64,000 bases of DNA, taken from the NCBI RefSeq assembly GCF_002735645.1, contig NZ_PDZG01000020.1, forward strand, positions 1 to 64,000. Direction: 5' to 3'. Made by a program: the position numbers and the translations under genes. The notes beneath the pieces are model-generated. The model worked only from the letters and a program-made list of their open reading frames with translations. It was not told the origin of the DNA and searched no databases. Positions 31,472-39,835 of this stretch are shown one piece after another; the stretch's first letter is position 1; every line of letters begins with the position of its first letter. This DNA comes from Iodobacter sp. BJB302. GTDB lineage: Bacteria; Pseudomonadota; Gammaproteobacteria; Burkholderiales; Chitinibacteraceae.

Positions 31472-33049
31472 TTACAAATCGAGCTCCAGTCGCGCTGATT
31501 TTGCCCGCGACACGCAAATACACATCAGCCCGGCGCGTTCACGCTCGTTTTGATTCAGCGCGTTATCTCTATGGTCGACGTCGCCACTGAGTACTTTAAC
31601 CGCACAGGTGCCACAGTTACCCACGCCACAATCCGATAGCGTATCAATGCCGGCCGCTTGTACTGCGGCTAATACGGTTTGATCTGCTGCAATCGGAATA
31701 ATCCGCTGCGAGCGGCGCAGTACCACTTCAAACGGCGTATTGCCTGCGTGCGGCGCCGCAGCAAAGCGCTCAAAGTGAATTCGCCCGGCGGCCATATTGA
31801 GCATGGCGGCAGTATCTTGTACTGCGCTCATTAAACCGGATGGTCCACAGGCATACACTGGGGATGTATCGCTGGCCGATTTCAGTATTTGGGTAATATC
31901 GGGGATTTGGCCTTCGTCTTGAAAATAACTCGTCATTTGCCCCGCTAAATCGCGCAGCAAACGATCGCCATAGGCCATATCGCGGCGGCTGCGGGCGGCA
32001 TAGTGCAAATGAAATGCACGACCTTGTGCTTTCAGAGTTTGTGCCATTGCTTTGATTGGCGTAATGCCGATGCCGCCCGCAATCAGAATGGCCGGAGCGT
32101 CGCTGTCACTTAGCGCAAAATCATTCTGCGGCAGGCCACAATGCAGCGTCATACCCAGCTGATAATGTTGATGTACAAAGCTTGAGCCACCTTGGCCCTC
32201 AATCTGTTGTAGCACCGCAATCTCATAAATATCGCGGCGGGTAGGGTTCGAGGCAATGGAGTAATTACGCACGCTGGTTTGGCCATTTTTCAATATTACT
32301 GGCACTTTTAAGTGCGAACCGGCCGTTACAGCGGGCAAATCTTCACCAGTTGGGTGGCGCAATTCATACGCACGCACTTGTGGCGTTAGCTGGCGAATGC
32401 CACTAATGATCAGTTCCAGCGGGCCTTCGCCCAATTTCGTGATTGGCGCAGATGCAGCAGGTTTGGCCTGCAATGCTTTCAGTTCGGCTTGCAGCGGTGC
32501 GATCAGTTGCTCGATATCGGCATCGGTGTGGCGAGGTGTAATGTGCTGTGGGCAATTCCAATCCCACGCCTCGACGGTAATCACCATTGCCCGTTCGATG
32601 CGGGCACGGTAGGCTGGATCTTCCAGTGCGGCGATGAGTTCGGGATTTTCTAACTCGTGCACAATGCGCACTCGCCCCCAGATTTTGAGACGACGACGGT
32701 TGGGATAATCCATCAAAATAATCGAAACTTTATCGTTGGCATTCAGATTACCGACTGATAAATACTGCACATTGCCACGAAAATCGGCAAAGCCCAGCGT
32801 ATTGGCGTCGAGCACTTTCAAGAAACCCGCCGGTCCACCGCGATGCTGCACGTATGGCCAGCCATTTTCACCGACGGTTGCCATATAAAGACTATCGCGC
32901 GCGGCGATAAACTCAGCTTCGCGTTCTGTCATCTCACTGCGTGTATCTTCGGCCAGCTCAAAGCCACGATTGCTATCACGGCTGTGATAACGGGTCTGGG
33001 CAGCTTTAACACTGTCAGTAAAAGTAATGGCGGCAAAAGCGCGTGGCAT
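31472..33049 (-). CDS. Pyridoxamine-oxidase-like / flavin reductase / 2Fe-2S ferredoxin fusion protein
   Basis: A 525-residue three-part flavoprotein. Residues about 40-190 are a PNPOx-type split-barrel FMN domain (FIAARDSLYMATVGENGWPY, HRGGPAGFLKVLD). Residues about 205-430 are a ferredoxin-NADP-reductase-type module (VRNYSIASNP, FVHQHYQLG, ILIAGGIGITPIKAMA, PVYACGPSGLM). The C-terminus is a plant-type ferredoxin with Cys474-x4-Cys479-x2-Cys482 and Cys512. Electrons probably run from NAD(P)H through flavin and the iron-sulfur cluster; substrate unknown. It heads the GST/DUF1348 operon. A 203-bp gap to the next GST gene holds no gene. Confidence 0.88.
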   Translation of the reverse strand: MPRAFAAITFTDSVKAAQTRYHSRDSNRGFELAEDTRSEMTEREAEFIAARDSLYMATVGENGWPYVQHRGGPAGFLKVLDANTLGFADFRGNVQYLSVGNLNANDKVSIILMDYPNRRRLKIWGRVRIVHELENPELIAALEDPAYRARIERAMVITVEAWDWNCPQHITPRHTDADIEQLIAPLQAELKALQAKPAASAPITKLGEGPLELIISGIRQLTPQVRAYELRHPTGEDLPAVTAGSHLKVPVILKNGQTSVRNYSIASNPTRRDIYEIAVLQQIEGQGGSSFVHQHYQLGMTLHCGLPQNDFALSDSDAPAILIAGGIGITPIKAMAQTLKAQGRAFHLHYAARSRRDMAYGDRLLRDLAGQMTSYFQDEGQIPDITQILKSASDTSPVYACGPSGLMSAVQDTAAMLNMAAGRIHFERFAAAPHAGNTPFEVVLRRSQRIIPIAADQTVLAAVQAAGIDTLSDCGVGNCGTCAVKVLSGDVDHRDNALNQNERERAGLMCICVSRAKSARLELDL

Positions 33050-33251
33050 GATGAAACTCCTCTACGTACGCAAACATCGATCTGATGTCATGAGTATGTC
33101 TTGATTAGCATCAATGGAGAATCACCACAATATTAAATTTATTGTTTCGCTAAGTGGAATGAATCAAATGAACTCATTGATAACTGCAGGGGTTTCTTCT
33201 GTGTATTTGAATGTGTCGTTTAGAAGTAAATCCCCATTGTTTTATGCGGGA

Positions 33252-33935
33252 TCAATCTGTGCTCAACGCCCTATCGTTGATGCGTAAGCTTAACGCAGAG
33301 TGTCTGTTTTTAAGAAAAGTACTCAACAACTGTGGATACTCCGCGACCACGGCTTGCTGTACGGATGGGCGCAATGCTAAGGCTTGCCGCCAGGTTTGAA
33401 TCGGCAGGAGTCCTGCCAGCAGGTCCGTATATCCAATTGCATCAAACGCATCCAAATAACGGAAAATTGGCGCAAATACGGCATCGATCATGCTGAAATT
33501 TTGGCCCGCGAAATACGGACCTTCGCCCAGTGCCGCGTTGATTTGCGAGAATTTCTGCTGTAGTTGGATCGTCTTTTGCTGCAATATCGCTTCATCTTTG
33601 GCCGAATAAAATCCGGCAATATCAGTCAAAATCGCCGAGCCTAGCTCCATCCAAGCGCGGTGCTGAGCGCGTAGCAACGGCTCACTCGGATGCAGCAGCG
33701 GCGTATGGGTTTCATCCAGATACTCACAAATGACTGCCGATTCAAAAATTGATACCTCTCCCACTTGTAATACGGGCACTTTCCCTAGTGGTGAAATTGC
33801 TAAAAACCATTCTGGTTTGTTGGCTAAATCAATATTTTTCCGCTGAAAAGAAATGCCTTTTTCTAATAAAACAATTGCAGCGCGTTGTACGTATGGGCAT
33901 AGCAAATGGCTAACTAAAGTGAGTGGCTGAGACAT
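33252..33935 (-). CDS. Glutathione S-transferase, cysteine-type (Omega/GSTO-like)
   Basis: The 227-residue protein starts with a thioredoxin fold carrying HLLCPYVQRA, a CPY-type active site typical of Omega-like or glutaredoxin-like GSTs, then ISPLGKVPVLQVGE and IFESAVICEYLDE for glutathione binding, and a C-terminal helical domain with SMIDAVFAPIFRYL. It is divergent from a LysR gene with only 79 bases between starts, so that LysR is its likely regulator. Confidence 0.88.
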   Translation of the reverse strand: MSQPLTLVSHLLCPYVQRAAIVLLEKGISFQRKNIDLANKPEWFLAISPLGKVPVLQVGEVSIFESAVICEYLDETHTPLLHPSEPLLRAQHRAWMELGSAILTDIAGFYSAKDEAILQQKTIQLQQKFSQINAALGEGPYFAGQNFSMIDAVFAPIFRYLDAFDAIGYTDLLAGLLPIQTWRQALALRPSVQQAVVAEYPQLLSTFLKNRHSALSLRINDRALSTD

Positions 33936-34014
33936 GATGAATTCCTTGTTATCTAGGGTTTTAAGCTAGTGTAGACTTGCTAAATTGCACTGAAAATAAG
34001 CAGGGTTGCAGACT

Positions 34015-34899
34015 ATGAATGCAAAAACGCAATATCATTTAGCTAGCCAAGATCTGGAGTTTTTACTTGCAGTCACGCGGGGCGGTACCTTGGCTGCGGC
34101 GGCAGAACGGTTGGCCGTTGATGCCTCAACCGTATTTCGTACCATCCAAAGAATCGAAAAAGGCCTTGGTCAACGCTTGTTCGAGCGTAGTAAAACGGGC
34201 TATTTCCCAACTGAAATGGCACAAATCCTAGCGGGACACGCTGAGCAACTTGAAATCGCGCTGGAATCAGCGCGCTCGGCGGCACAATTGCAGCCCGAAG
34301 ACGTTGCTGGCAGCGTACGCATTACCACCACCGATTCGATTTTGCATGGTTTAGTCGCCCCCGCGCTCAATACGCTGGCAACATTACATCCACTGCTGAG
34401 TTTTGATTTGCATACCGGCAATGAGCTGGCCAATTTAAGCCGGCGCGATGCTGATATCGCTATTCGTGCCACTCGCAAACCACCACTGCATTTGGTTGGC
34501 AAGCACCTTGGTTCCCTAAAAATAGCGCTGTATGCAGCAGAGAGCAGCCCCTGGCAGGATTTGACTGCTGCCATTAGCCACCATGCTGCGTGGATTGCCC
34601 CTGACGATGCATTGCCAGATCACCCATCCGTAATTTGGCGAAAAAAACACTATCCAAAACTGATGCCGCGCTACCGTGTCAACAGCATCCTTACAGTGTT
34701 GGAATTGATTGAACGAGGAATGGGAGTGGGTTTGGTACCGACATTTTTAGCAGCGTCGCGGCCTGATTTACGTCCATTAACGGGTGTTCTGGATGAGTGT
34801 GCTACTGATCTCTGGCTGCTCACTCACCCAGAATCCCGCCATCTGCGCCGTGTCGCTGCGGTGTTTAGTCATTTGGCGCAAAACATTCAGCTTGACTGA
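34015..34899 (+). CDS. LysR-family transcriptional regulator
   Basis: A 294-residue regulator from the ATG at 34015; a reading from 34006 would use TTG. The N-terminal winged helix has LEFLLAVTRGGTLAAAAERL and VDASTVFRTIQRIEKGLG, followed by a LysR substrate-binding domain with GSVRITTTDSILHGLVAP and GMGVGLVPTFLA. It is divergent from the Omega-like GST and convergent with a DoxX gene. The inducer is unknown. Confidence 0.9.
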   Translation: MNAKTQYHLASQDLEFLLAVTRGGTLAAAAERLAVDASTVFRTIQRIEKGLGQRLFERSKTGYFPTEMAQILAGHAEQLEIALESARSAAQLQPEDVAGSVRITTTDSILHGLVAPALNTLATLHPLLSFDLHTGNELANLSRRDADIAIRATRKPPLHLVGKHLGSLKIALYAAESSPWQDLTAAISHHAAWIAPDDALPDHPSVIWRKKHYPKLMPRYRVNSILTVLELIERGMGVGLVPTFLAASRPDLRPLTGVLDECATDLWLLTHPESRHLRRVAAVFSHLAQNIQLD

Positions 34900-34934
34900 T
34901 TTATTTCGTGCCTTAGTGGGTGCTTGTCACTGAA

Positions 34935-35342
34935 TCAGTTAAGCAGAAAATGATGACTGCGTTTGAGTGTTAACACACCATCGGCCTGCAAATAAATAAC
35001 GATGGATACCAAACAAAGAAATAATGGATATTCCCAGCCACCACCCGCGCTGGTGTGAACCCAGCCATTGGGCAGATGTACCCATGTTGCAACGGCCATG
35101 ATCGGCAATAACAGCAATGCAATTTGTCGCGCATAAATGCCGAGTACCAGTGCAAGCCCGCCAAAGAGTTCCATCGTAAAGATCAGATACGCAAGGTTTG
35201 CTGGCAAACCAAGACTTGCAAAATACTGCGCGGTGCCCGGCAAGGTAAATACAAATAGTTTGAGTAAGGCATGGGCAATCCACATTACGCCAAAGCTGAT
35301 GCGTAACAGGCTGTTACCAAGAAGTTGTGATTGAGTATGCAT
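34935..35342 (-). CDS. DoxX family membrane protein
   Basis: A 135-residue protein from the ATG at 35342 (GGAG seven bases upstream), with four membrane helices and the DoxX pattern LRISFGVMWIAHALLKLFVF, GLPANLAYLIFTMELFGGLALVLG and HLPNGWVHTSAGGGWEYPLFL. DoxX-like proteins are linked to thiol and redox balance in some bacteria, but function is not defined. It lies downstream of an SDR gene on the same strand, separated by 257 bases with a hairpin, so it is probably transcribed separately. Confidence 0.88.
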   Translation of the reverse strand: MHTQSQLLGNSLLRISFGVMWIAHALLKLFVFTLPGTAQYFASLGLPANLAYLIFTMELFGGLALVLGIYARQIALLLLPIMAVATWVHLPNGWVHTSAGGGWEYPLFLCLVSIVIYLQADGVLTLKRSHHFLLN

Positions 35343-35537
35343 TGCAAATCTCCATAGATTGGGTTTGGAGTTGCAGTATCTCATTGCACTATTGCATTAA
35401 ACATAAGCAAAAAAACAACCATACATTGCAATGACGCAATCAATAACATTCAGCTTGTTTATGATCCGGCGTTGCCTTGCAATGGACTGGGTCTATTGCA
35501 AGGGTATCGATTGTCAGCGGATATCAATGGTTTCAAT

Positions 35538-35569
35538 ACGTTACTAACTTGCGAGAAAGTTAGTAACGT
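35538..35569. other. 13-bp perfect hairpin between SDR and doxX genes
   Basis: ACGTTACTAACTT at 35538-35550 pairs exactly with AAGTTAGTAACGT at 35557-35569 around a six-base loop. On the minus strand, which is transcribed here, no long T run follows. It is either a weak terminator for the SDR gene or a protein-binding site in the doxX leader. Confidence 0.45.
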
Positions 35570-35599
35570 TATCGTTGCAGAAAGCTTAATCTGTAAGCC

Positions 35600-36364
35600 T
35601 TAAATTTGTGTCAATCCTCCGTCTGCACTTAGTTCAATACCGTTGACATAGCTCGCTGCTGCGGAAGCTAAAAATAATACCGCAGCAGCAATTTCATCGG
35701 GCTGCGCCATTCGCCCGGCAGGCGCTGCGTCGGCCAAATAGGCTGAAAATTGAGCTATTTGTTCATCATTCATTTTCAAACCATTTTCCATAATCGGTGT
35801 TCTGGTGACACCTGGACTGATTGCGTTGACCCGAATTTTCCTGCCTTTTAAATCATTCGCCCATGAGCGGGCAAACGAGCGCACTGCTGCTTTTGATGCA
35901 CTGTACAAACTCAAATTGGGCATTCCTTTTTGTGCGGCTACTGAGGCGTTGAGTACAATATTGCCTCCGTGATTCAGCAGTGGCAGTAAGGTTTGCACGG
36001 TAAAAAATACACCTCTGACATTGGTATCAAAAATGCTGTTGAAGCTGGTTTCGTGGGTTGTGCCTAAGCTGTTGTTATGTGCCACGCCCGCGTTGGCAAA
36101 AATAACGTCAAGTGTGTCGCCGTGTTCAGCAATCGTTGTTTTAAGTTGTTCAATTTGCGCCAAATCGGCCACGTCGGCGACGACGCCAACAGCGTTTTGA
36201 CCCAATACTGAAACAGCACTTGCGAGTTTATTGGCGTCGCGTCCGGTTATATACACGCGTTTGGCACCATGTGCCCAAAAGGCTTGGGCACTGGCTAAGC
36301 CAATCCCGGAAGATGCACCGGTGACCAGAATGGTTTTGTTGTGGAAAGGCTGTGCTGAGTTCAT
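35600..36364 (-). CDS. SDR family oxidoreductase
   Basis: Classical short-chain dehydrogenase of 254 residues from the ATG at 36364. It has the nucleotide motif TGASSGIGLASA, NAG at FANAGVAHNN, the catalytic Ser in VLNASVAAQKG, YSASK as the active-site Tyr-Lys pair (LYSASKAAVRSFA), and the ending YVNGIELSADGGLTQI. No clear ribosome site precedes the start; a longer reading to 36421 is possible but would swallow the regulator's operator. Its neighbour across 97 bases is a divergent LysR gene. Substrate unknown. Confidence 0.92.
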   Translation of the reverse strand: MNSAQPFHNKTILVTGASSGIGLASAQAFWAHGAKRVYITGRDANKLASAVSVLGQNAVGVVADVADLAQIEQLKTTIAEHGDTLDVIFANAGVAHNNSLGTTHETSFNSIFDTNVRGVFFTVQTLLPLLNHGGNIVLNASVAAQKGMPNLSLYSASKAAVRSFARSWANDLKGRKIRVNAISPGVTRTPIMENGLKMNDEQIAQFSAYLADAAPAGRMAQPDEIAAAVLFLASAAASYVNGIELSADGGLTQI

Positions 36365-36396
36365 GCTGAGACCACTGAAAAGGGAAGACCGTAGTA

Positions 36397-36418
36397 TTGC
36401 AATCTTTGATTGATGCAA
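36397..36418. promoter_or_regulatory. Candidate LysR operator between SDR and LysR genes
   Basis: TTGCA-N12-TGCAA is a 22-base interrupted inverted repeat placed midway in the 97-base divergent gap. Its T-(spacer)-A layout and location suit a LysR-type regulator site. Related TTGCAAT words also occur upstream of doxX near 35383-35450. Confidence 0.5.
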
Positions 36419-36461
36419 CAATCTGGTTAATACTCATGACACTACTGAATTTAGTTCATCA

Positions 36462-37340
36462 ATGAAAACCGATCTGAATGATTTAAACGCTTTTGTACGC
36501 GTAGCTCAATGCGGCAGTTTTCGCCAGGCGGCGCAAGAATTGCAGCTCACGCCATCGGCATTGAGCCATACCCTGCGCAAATTAGAACAAGCTCTTGGCG
36601 TTCGTTTACTCAGTCGAACTACGCGCAGCGTGAGTCCAACGCAGGCTGGCGAGCAATTGCTGCTGCGCTTAAGCCCTGCGCTGGGCGAGATTACACAGGC
36701 GATAGAGGGGCTGAATGAGCTGCGGCAACAACCCGCCGGACGAGTAAGATTAAATGTACCGCGTGCCGCCGCACAATTACGTTTAGCGCCCAAACTCGCC
36801 GAATTCCGGCGGCAATACCCGGATATTGAGCTGGAAATTGTCTGCAATGATGCGCTCGTCGATATTGTTGCGGAACGCTTTGACGCAGGGATTCGTTTTG
36901 GTGAGCGTGTGCAGCAAGACATGATTGCGGTGCGGCTGGGGGAGGCGATTCATTTTACCGTGGCGGCAGCACCAGCTTATTTGGACGCTTATGGAGTGCC
37001 CGGGACGCCAGCGGATTTATTGACGCATCAGTGTTTGCAAATTCGCTTTCCAAGTGGCGTGCATTATCAGTGGGAATTTGAACAAGGCGGGCAAACACTC
37101 ACCGTCGCAACACGGGGAGCGCTGATTAGCGATGATTTGGCTTTGCTATTGCGTGCGGCTGTTGATGGATCGGGAATGTGTTATTGCTATGACGAGATGC
37201 TGGCGCCGCTGGTCCAAGCTGGACAATTACAATACGTACTCAGTGCATGGTCGCCAGTGCCAGAATATTTTTATTTGTATTATCCGAGTGGCCGCAATAT
37301 GCCTGCAGCTCTGCGCGCTGTCATTGATTTTTTTAAGTGA
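36462..37340 (+). CDS. LysR-family transcriptional regulator
   Basis: A 292-residue LysR protein of the CrgA/AaeR-like subgroup: NDLNAFVRVAQCGSFRQAAQ, TPSALSHTLRKLEQALGVRL and LSRTTRSVSPTQAGE form the DNA-binding domain; FDAGIRFGERVQQDMIAVRLG is typical of the effector domain. It is divergent from the SDR gene at 35600-36364 and probably controls it. Confidence 0.92.
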   Translation: MKTDLNDLNAFVRVAQCGSFRQAAQELQLTPSALSHTLRKLEQALGVRLLSRTTRSVSPTQAGEQLLLRLSPALGEITQAIEGLNELRQQPAGRVRLNVPRAAAQLRLAPKLAEFRRQYPDIELEIVCNDALVDIVAERFDAGIRFGERVQQDMIAVRLGEAIHFTVAAAPAYLDAYGVPGTPADLLTHQCLQIRFPSGVHYQWEFEQGGQTLTVATRGALISDDLALLLRAAVDGSGMCYCYDEMLAPLVQAGQLQYVLSAWSPVPEYFYLYYPSGRNMPAALRAVIDFFK

Positions 37341-37803
37341 GCGGCTGGTTTCAGGAAAATTGAATGAATTGTCGTAATGTTCATGGACAAAGCCTGTTAG
37401 TTGAATCGCTAGTCCATCATTGTAAGCTGCAGTTTAGTAAATGCCGCCAGAGCGTTTCGCAAGTCATTGCAGCGGTGCAGATTACGCAAAATCGCTTCAC
37501 GACCCTGTGATTGATGCGTCTTCAAAACATTGCGCCAACTCCATCGTTAACGCTTCACTGCGCACAGTGTAGCGTTGAACGTCACAACAGGTTTGCTTAC
37601 TAGCAACTGATGCTGCCGTGCTGAAATAAAAATCCTGCCTGTAGCCATTGAACGCCTCCTGCGTTGAATCTCCCTCACAATACAACATGTCTCGCAAAGC
37701 AAGGGTGCACAGATATTTTGCAACTGCGATGTGTTTTACTTGCAAGCAATTCAATCTTCAATTAAATTATTGAACATTGTTCAATTTTAAACGTCGTCCA
37801 TTA
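37341..37803. other. 463-bp gap holding possible gene relics
   Basis: No full gene was recognised. On the minus strand around 37660 a tiny reading MATGRIFISARQHQLLVS... follows a strong AGGAGG, but it stops after 33 codons, and the frame downstream (toward 37430) reads EAILRNLHRCNDLRNALAAF without a start. This looks like coding sequence broken by frameshifts, but I could not name a family. The right end contains the operator-like palindrome before the TetR gene. Confidence 0.35.
37770..37784. promoter_or_regulatory. 15-bp palindromic operator before the TetR gene
   Basis: TTGAACA-T-TGTTCAA is a perfect palindrome 20 bases before the TetR start and next to an AT-rich stretch (ATTAAATTAT) that could serve as the -10 region. 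Autoregulation of the TetR operon through this site is likely but inferred. Confidence 0.6.
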
Positions 37804-38445
37804 ATGATGAATTCCCATACAGACATAGCAGCCCCCTCAATTGGGCGCCGCGAGCGCAAGCTGGCACAAACAATGCAGCATATCGTCACATGTGCCTGGG
37901 CGTTATTTAACAAATATGGTTTTGAGTCGGTGACGATGGATGCGATTGCCACCGCAGCCGATGTCGCGCGCGGGACGTTGTACAAACATTTTCCGGTCAA
38001 AGAAGCATTGATTGCACATCGCTTTCGTCAAGATCAGCTTCAGCATCAAGCCCTGGTGCAAGAGGCCGCATTGGCTGCGCCTTCGATTAAAGCGGCGTTT
38101 TTGACCGTATTGCAATTAGAAGCCGCGTATGCCGAAAGGATGCGATCTTTTATTGCGCCCTATGTGTTCTACCGCCTCAGTCATGCGCAAGAGAATGCCA
38201 ATCCATTTGAAAACGACAGCTTTGCGCCACTGGCTCTGCAGCTGCTACAGCAGGGGCAAAGTGATGGCGTAATTTCGCGCGACATCACTGCACGCACGCT
38301 GGCCGAAAATTTGATCTTTTTGCGCTTGGCAACAATGTTGCGCTGGCTACGCGAACCGAATGCACTGCTGGCCGATTTATACGCCGAAATGCTGCACGCA
38401 TTTTTTCATGGTGCGGCATCCCGTACGACGACACTTGGAGAATAA
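37804..38445 (+). CDS. TetR/AcrR-family transcriptional regulator
   Basis: A 213-residue regulator with an N-terminal helix-turn-helix: TMQHIVTCAWALFNKYGFES, VTMDAIATAADVARGTLYKH and FPVKEALIAHRF. The C-terminal ligand domain is not classifiable by eye. The start is the ATG at 37804 (or 37807); an upstream TTG reading would run through the palindrome. It begins a four-gene plus-strand operon with a hydrolase, a membrane protein and an RhlB-like glycosyltransferase; the hydrolase start lies two bases after its stop. Confidence 0.92.
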   Translation: MMNSHTDIAAPSIGRRERKLAQTMQHIVTCAWALFNKYGFESVTMDAIATAADVARGTLYKHFPVKEALIAHRFRQDQLQHQALVQEAALAAPSIKAAFLTVLQLEAAYAERMRSFIAPYVFYRLSHAQENANPFENDSFAPLALQLLQQGQSDGVISRDITARTLAENLIFLRLATMLRWLREPNALLADLYAEMLHAFFHGAASRTTTLGE

Positions 38446-38447
38446 TC

Positions 38448-39344
38448 ATGGTGGCATTGGGTAAAAAATGGTTGGCTTTTAAAAATGCACTACTGCAAAA
38501 AGCCCTCAGCGCAGAAGCACTTGCGGCCGGGTTAAGCCGCAAAGAGATTCGGCTCAGCTTTGGTGAAGTGGCCTATTTTGAAAAAACAGGTACACCAAAC
38601 GGGCGAACCTTGGTGTTGCTGCACGGCGCAGGTGCGGATAAAAACAGTTGGTGTCGTTTTGTCAAATACTTATCGGCAGCAGACCGGGTGATTGTTCCCG
38701 ACTTGCCCGGCCACGGCGACAGCGTACAAAGCCTGTCGCTCAGCTACACCATTGCAGAGCAATCCAAATATCTGCATGAATTACTCACCCAGCTCAGCGC
38801 GCCCAAAATATACCTGGCAGGTCATTCAATGGGAGCAACAATAGCAATATGCTACACGCATATGTATCAAAATTCAGTGCAATCACTGGTTTTGATTGAT
38901 GCTGGCGGTGTCGAACGTACCCCGAGTGAAATGCGGCTGAAAATCGAGCGTACCGGCATTCATCCGATGATGGCGATTGAAAACGTGGCCGATTACAAAC
39001 GGCTGGTTCGCTACGGAATGAACAAGCCACCTTACATTCCCAACTTTTTTTTGAAGTTACTGGCCGCCGACAAAATCAGCCGTCGCGCTATCGAGCAGAA
39101 AGTCTTTAACGATCTGCTGATCGATTTAGACCAGACCCACATCCTGCCGGCACTACGACTGCGAACATTGATTATCTGGGGCAAACTCGACCGTATTGCG
39201 AATGTGGATGACGCCGATTTGCTGCACGAGCAAATCCAGAACAGCGAAAAAGTTATCCTCGATGACATCGGACATGTGCCAATGGTCGAAGCACCGCAAG
39301 CAACCGCTTTGCGATGTAATGCATTTTGGGCGGTGATGAATTAA
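38448..39344 (+). CDS. Alpha/beta hydrolase
   Basis: The 298-residue protein has the alpha/beta hydrolase layout: LVLLHGAGADKNSW (oxyanion HG), DLPGHGDS, the nucleophile elbow LAGHSMGATIA, the acid in IIWGKLDRIANV and the catalytic His in DIGHVPMVEAP. The triad Ser-Asp-His is complete, so it is likely an active esterase, lipase or acyltransferase. It lacks the RhlA-type elbow. With GGAG ahead of its start it is coupled to the TetR gene; neighbours suggest handling of a lipid or glycolipid. Confidence 0.9.
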   Translation: MVALGKKWLAFKNALLQKALSAEALAAGLSRKEIRLSFGEVAYFEKTGTPNGRTLVLLHGAGADKNSWCRFVKYLSAADRVIVPDLPGHGDSVQSLSLSYTIAEQSKYLHELLTQLSAPKIYLAGHSMGATIAICYTHMYQNSVQSLVLIDAGGVERTPSEMRLKIERTGIHPMMAIENVADYKRLVRYGMNKPPYIPNFFLKLLAADKISRRAIEQKVFNDLLIDLDQTHILPALRLRTLIIWGKLDRIANVDDADLLHEQIQNSEKVILDDIGHVPMVEAPQATALRCNAFWAVMN

Positions 39345-39403
39345 CAGTATCGTTCAAGCCAGCTTAAACTTTCACTCAATTTCACTCACGATCTGGAGAC
39401 ATC

Positions 39404-39823
39404 ATGAACCGCCCGCTACTCCTTGCAACACTACTAGCTATTTTCACCGCCGCCTTGCATGCCTTCGGTGGCACCTTACAAATTGAAGGCCCCTTATTGC
39501 ATTCGAATATGCCTCAAGAAGTGAGTCTGATGTTATTTGCATGCTGGCACTTTGTGACTGTGGCACTCACCCTGACGGCGATTGCACTCGGGCTCGCGGC
39601 AAGAAAACCAAACACAAAATCGATGGCGACAGTCACGCTGATCTCCTGTTTATGGCTCAGTTTTGGCACCATTTTTATTCTCATCGATGTGTTGTATGCG
39701 GGACCGCACATGCTATTGCAACTGCCGCAATGGATTTTATTGCTGCCAGTGGGGTTGCTGGGTTTATGGGGCGTAAGTAAGGCAAATCATCAGCAGCGCA
39801 CTCCTTTGCCAACTAATATTTAA
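39404..39823 (+). CDS. Small four-helix membrane protein
   Basis: A 139-residue protein with four hydrophobic segments (about residues 5-22, 42-65, 73-95, 103-124) and charged ends. GGAG lies six bases before the ATG. No family was recognised with confidence. It sits between the hydrolase and the RhlB-like transferase in the same direction, with gaps of 59 and 12 bases, so a role in the same pathway, such as transport or anchoring of its product, is inferred only from position. Confidence 0.75.
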   Translation: MNRPLLLATLLAIFTAALHAFGGTLQIEGPLLHSNMPQEVSLMLFACWHFVTVALTLTAIALGLAARKPNTKSMATVTLISCLWLSFGTIFILIDVLYAGPHMLLQLPQWILLLPVGLLGLWGVSKANHQQRTPLPTNI

Positions 39824-39835
39824 GAGTTATCAGCC

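Noticed and set aside
38448-39344. Alpha/beta hydrolase considered as RhlA
   Set aside because: It has a GHSMG elbow and a standard hydrolase triad layout and lacks the SWGG-type elbow of RhlA, so only the transferase is RhlB-like.
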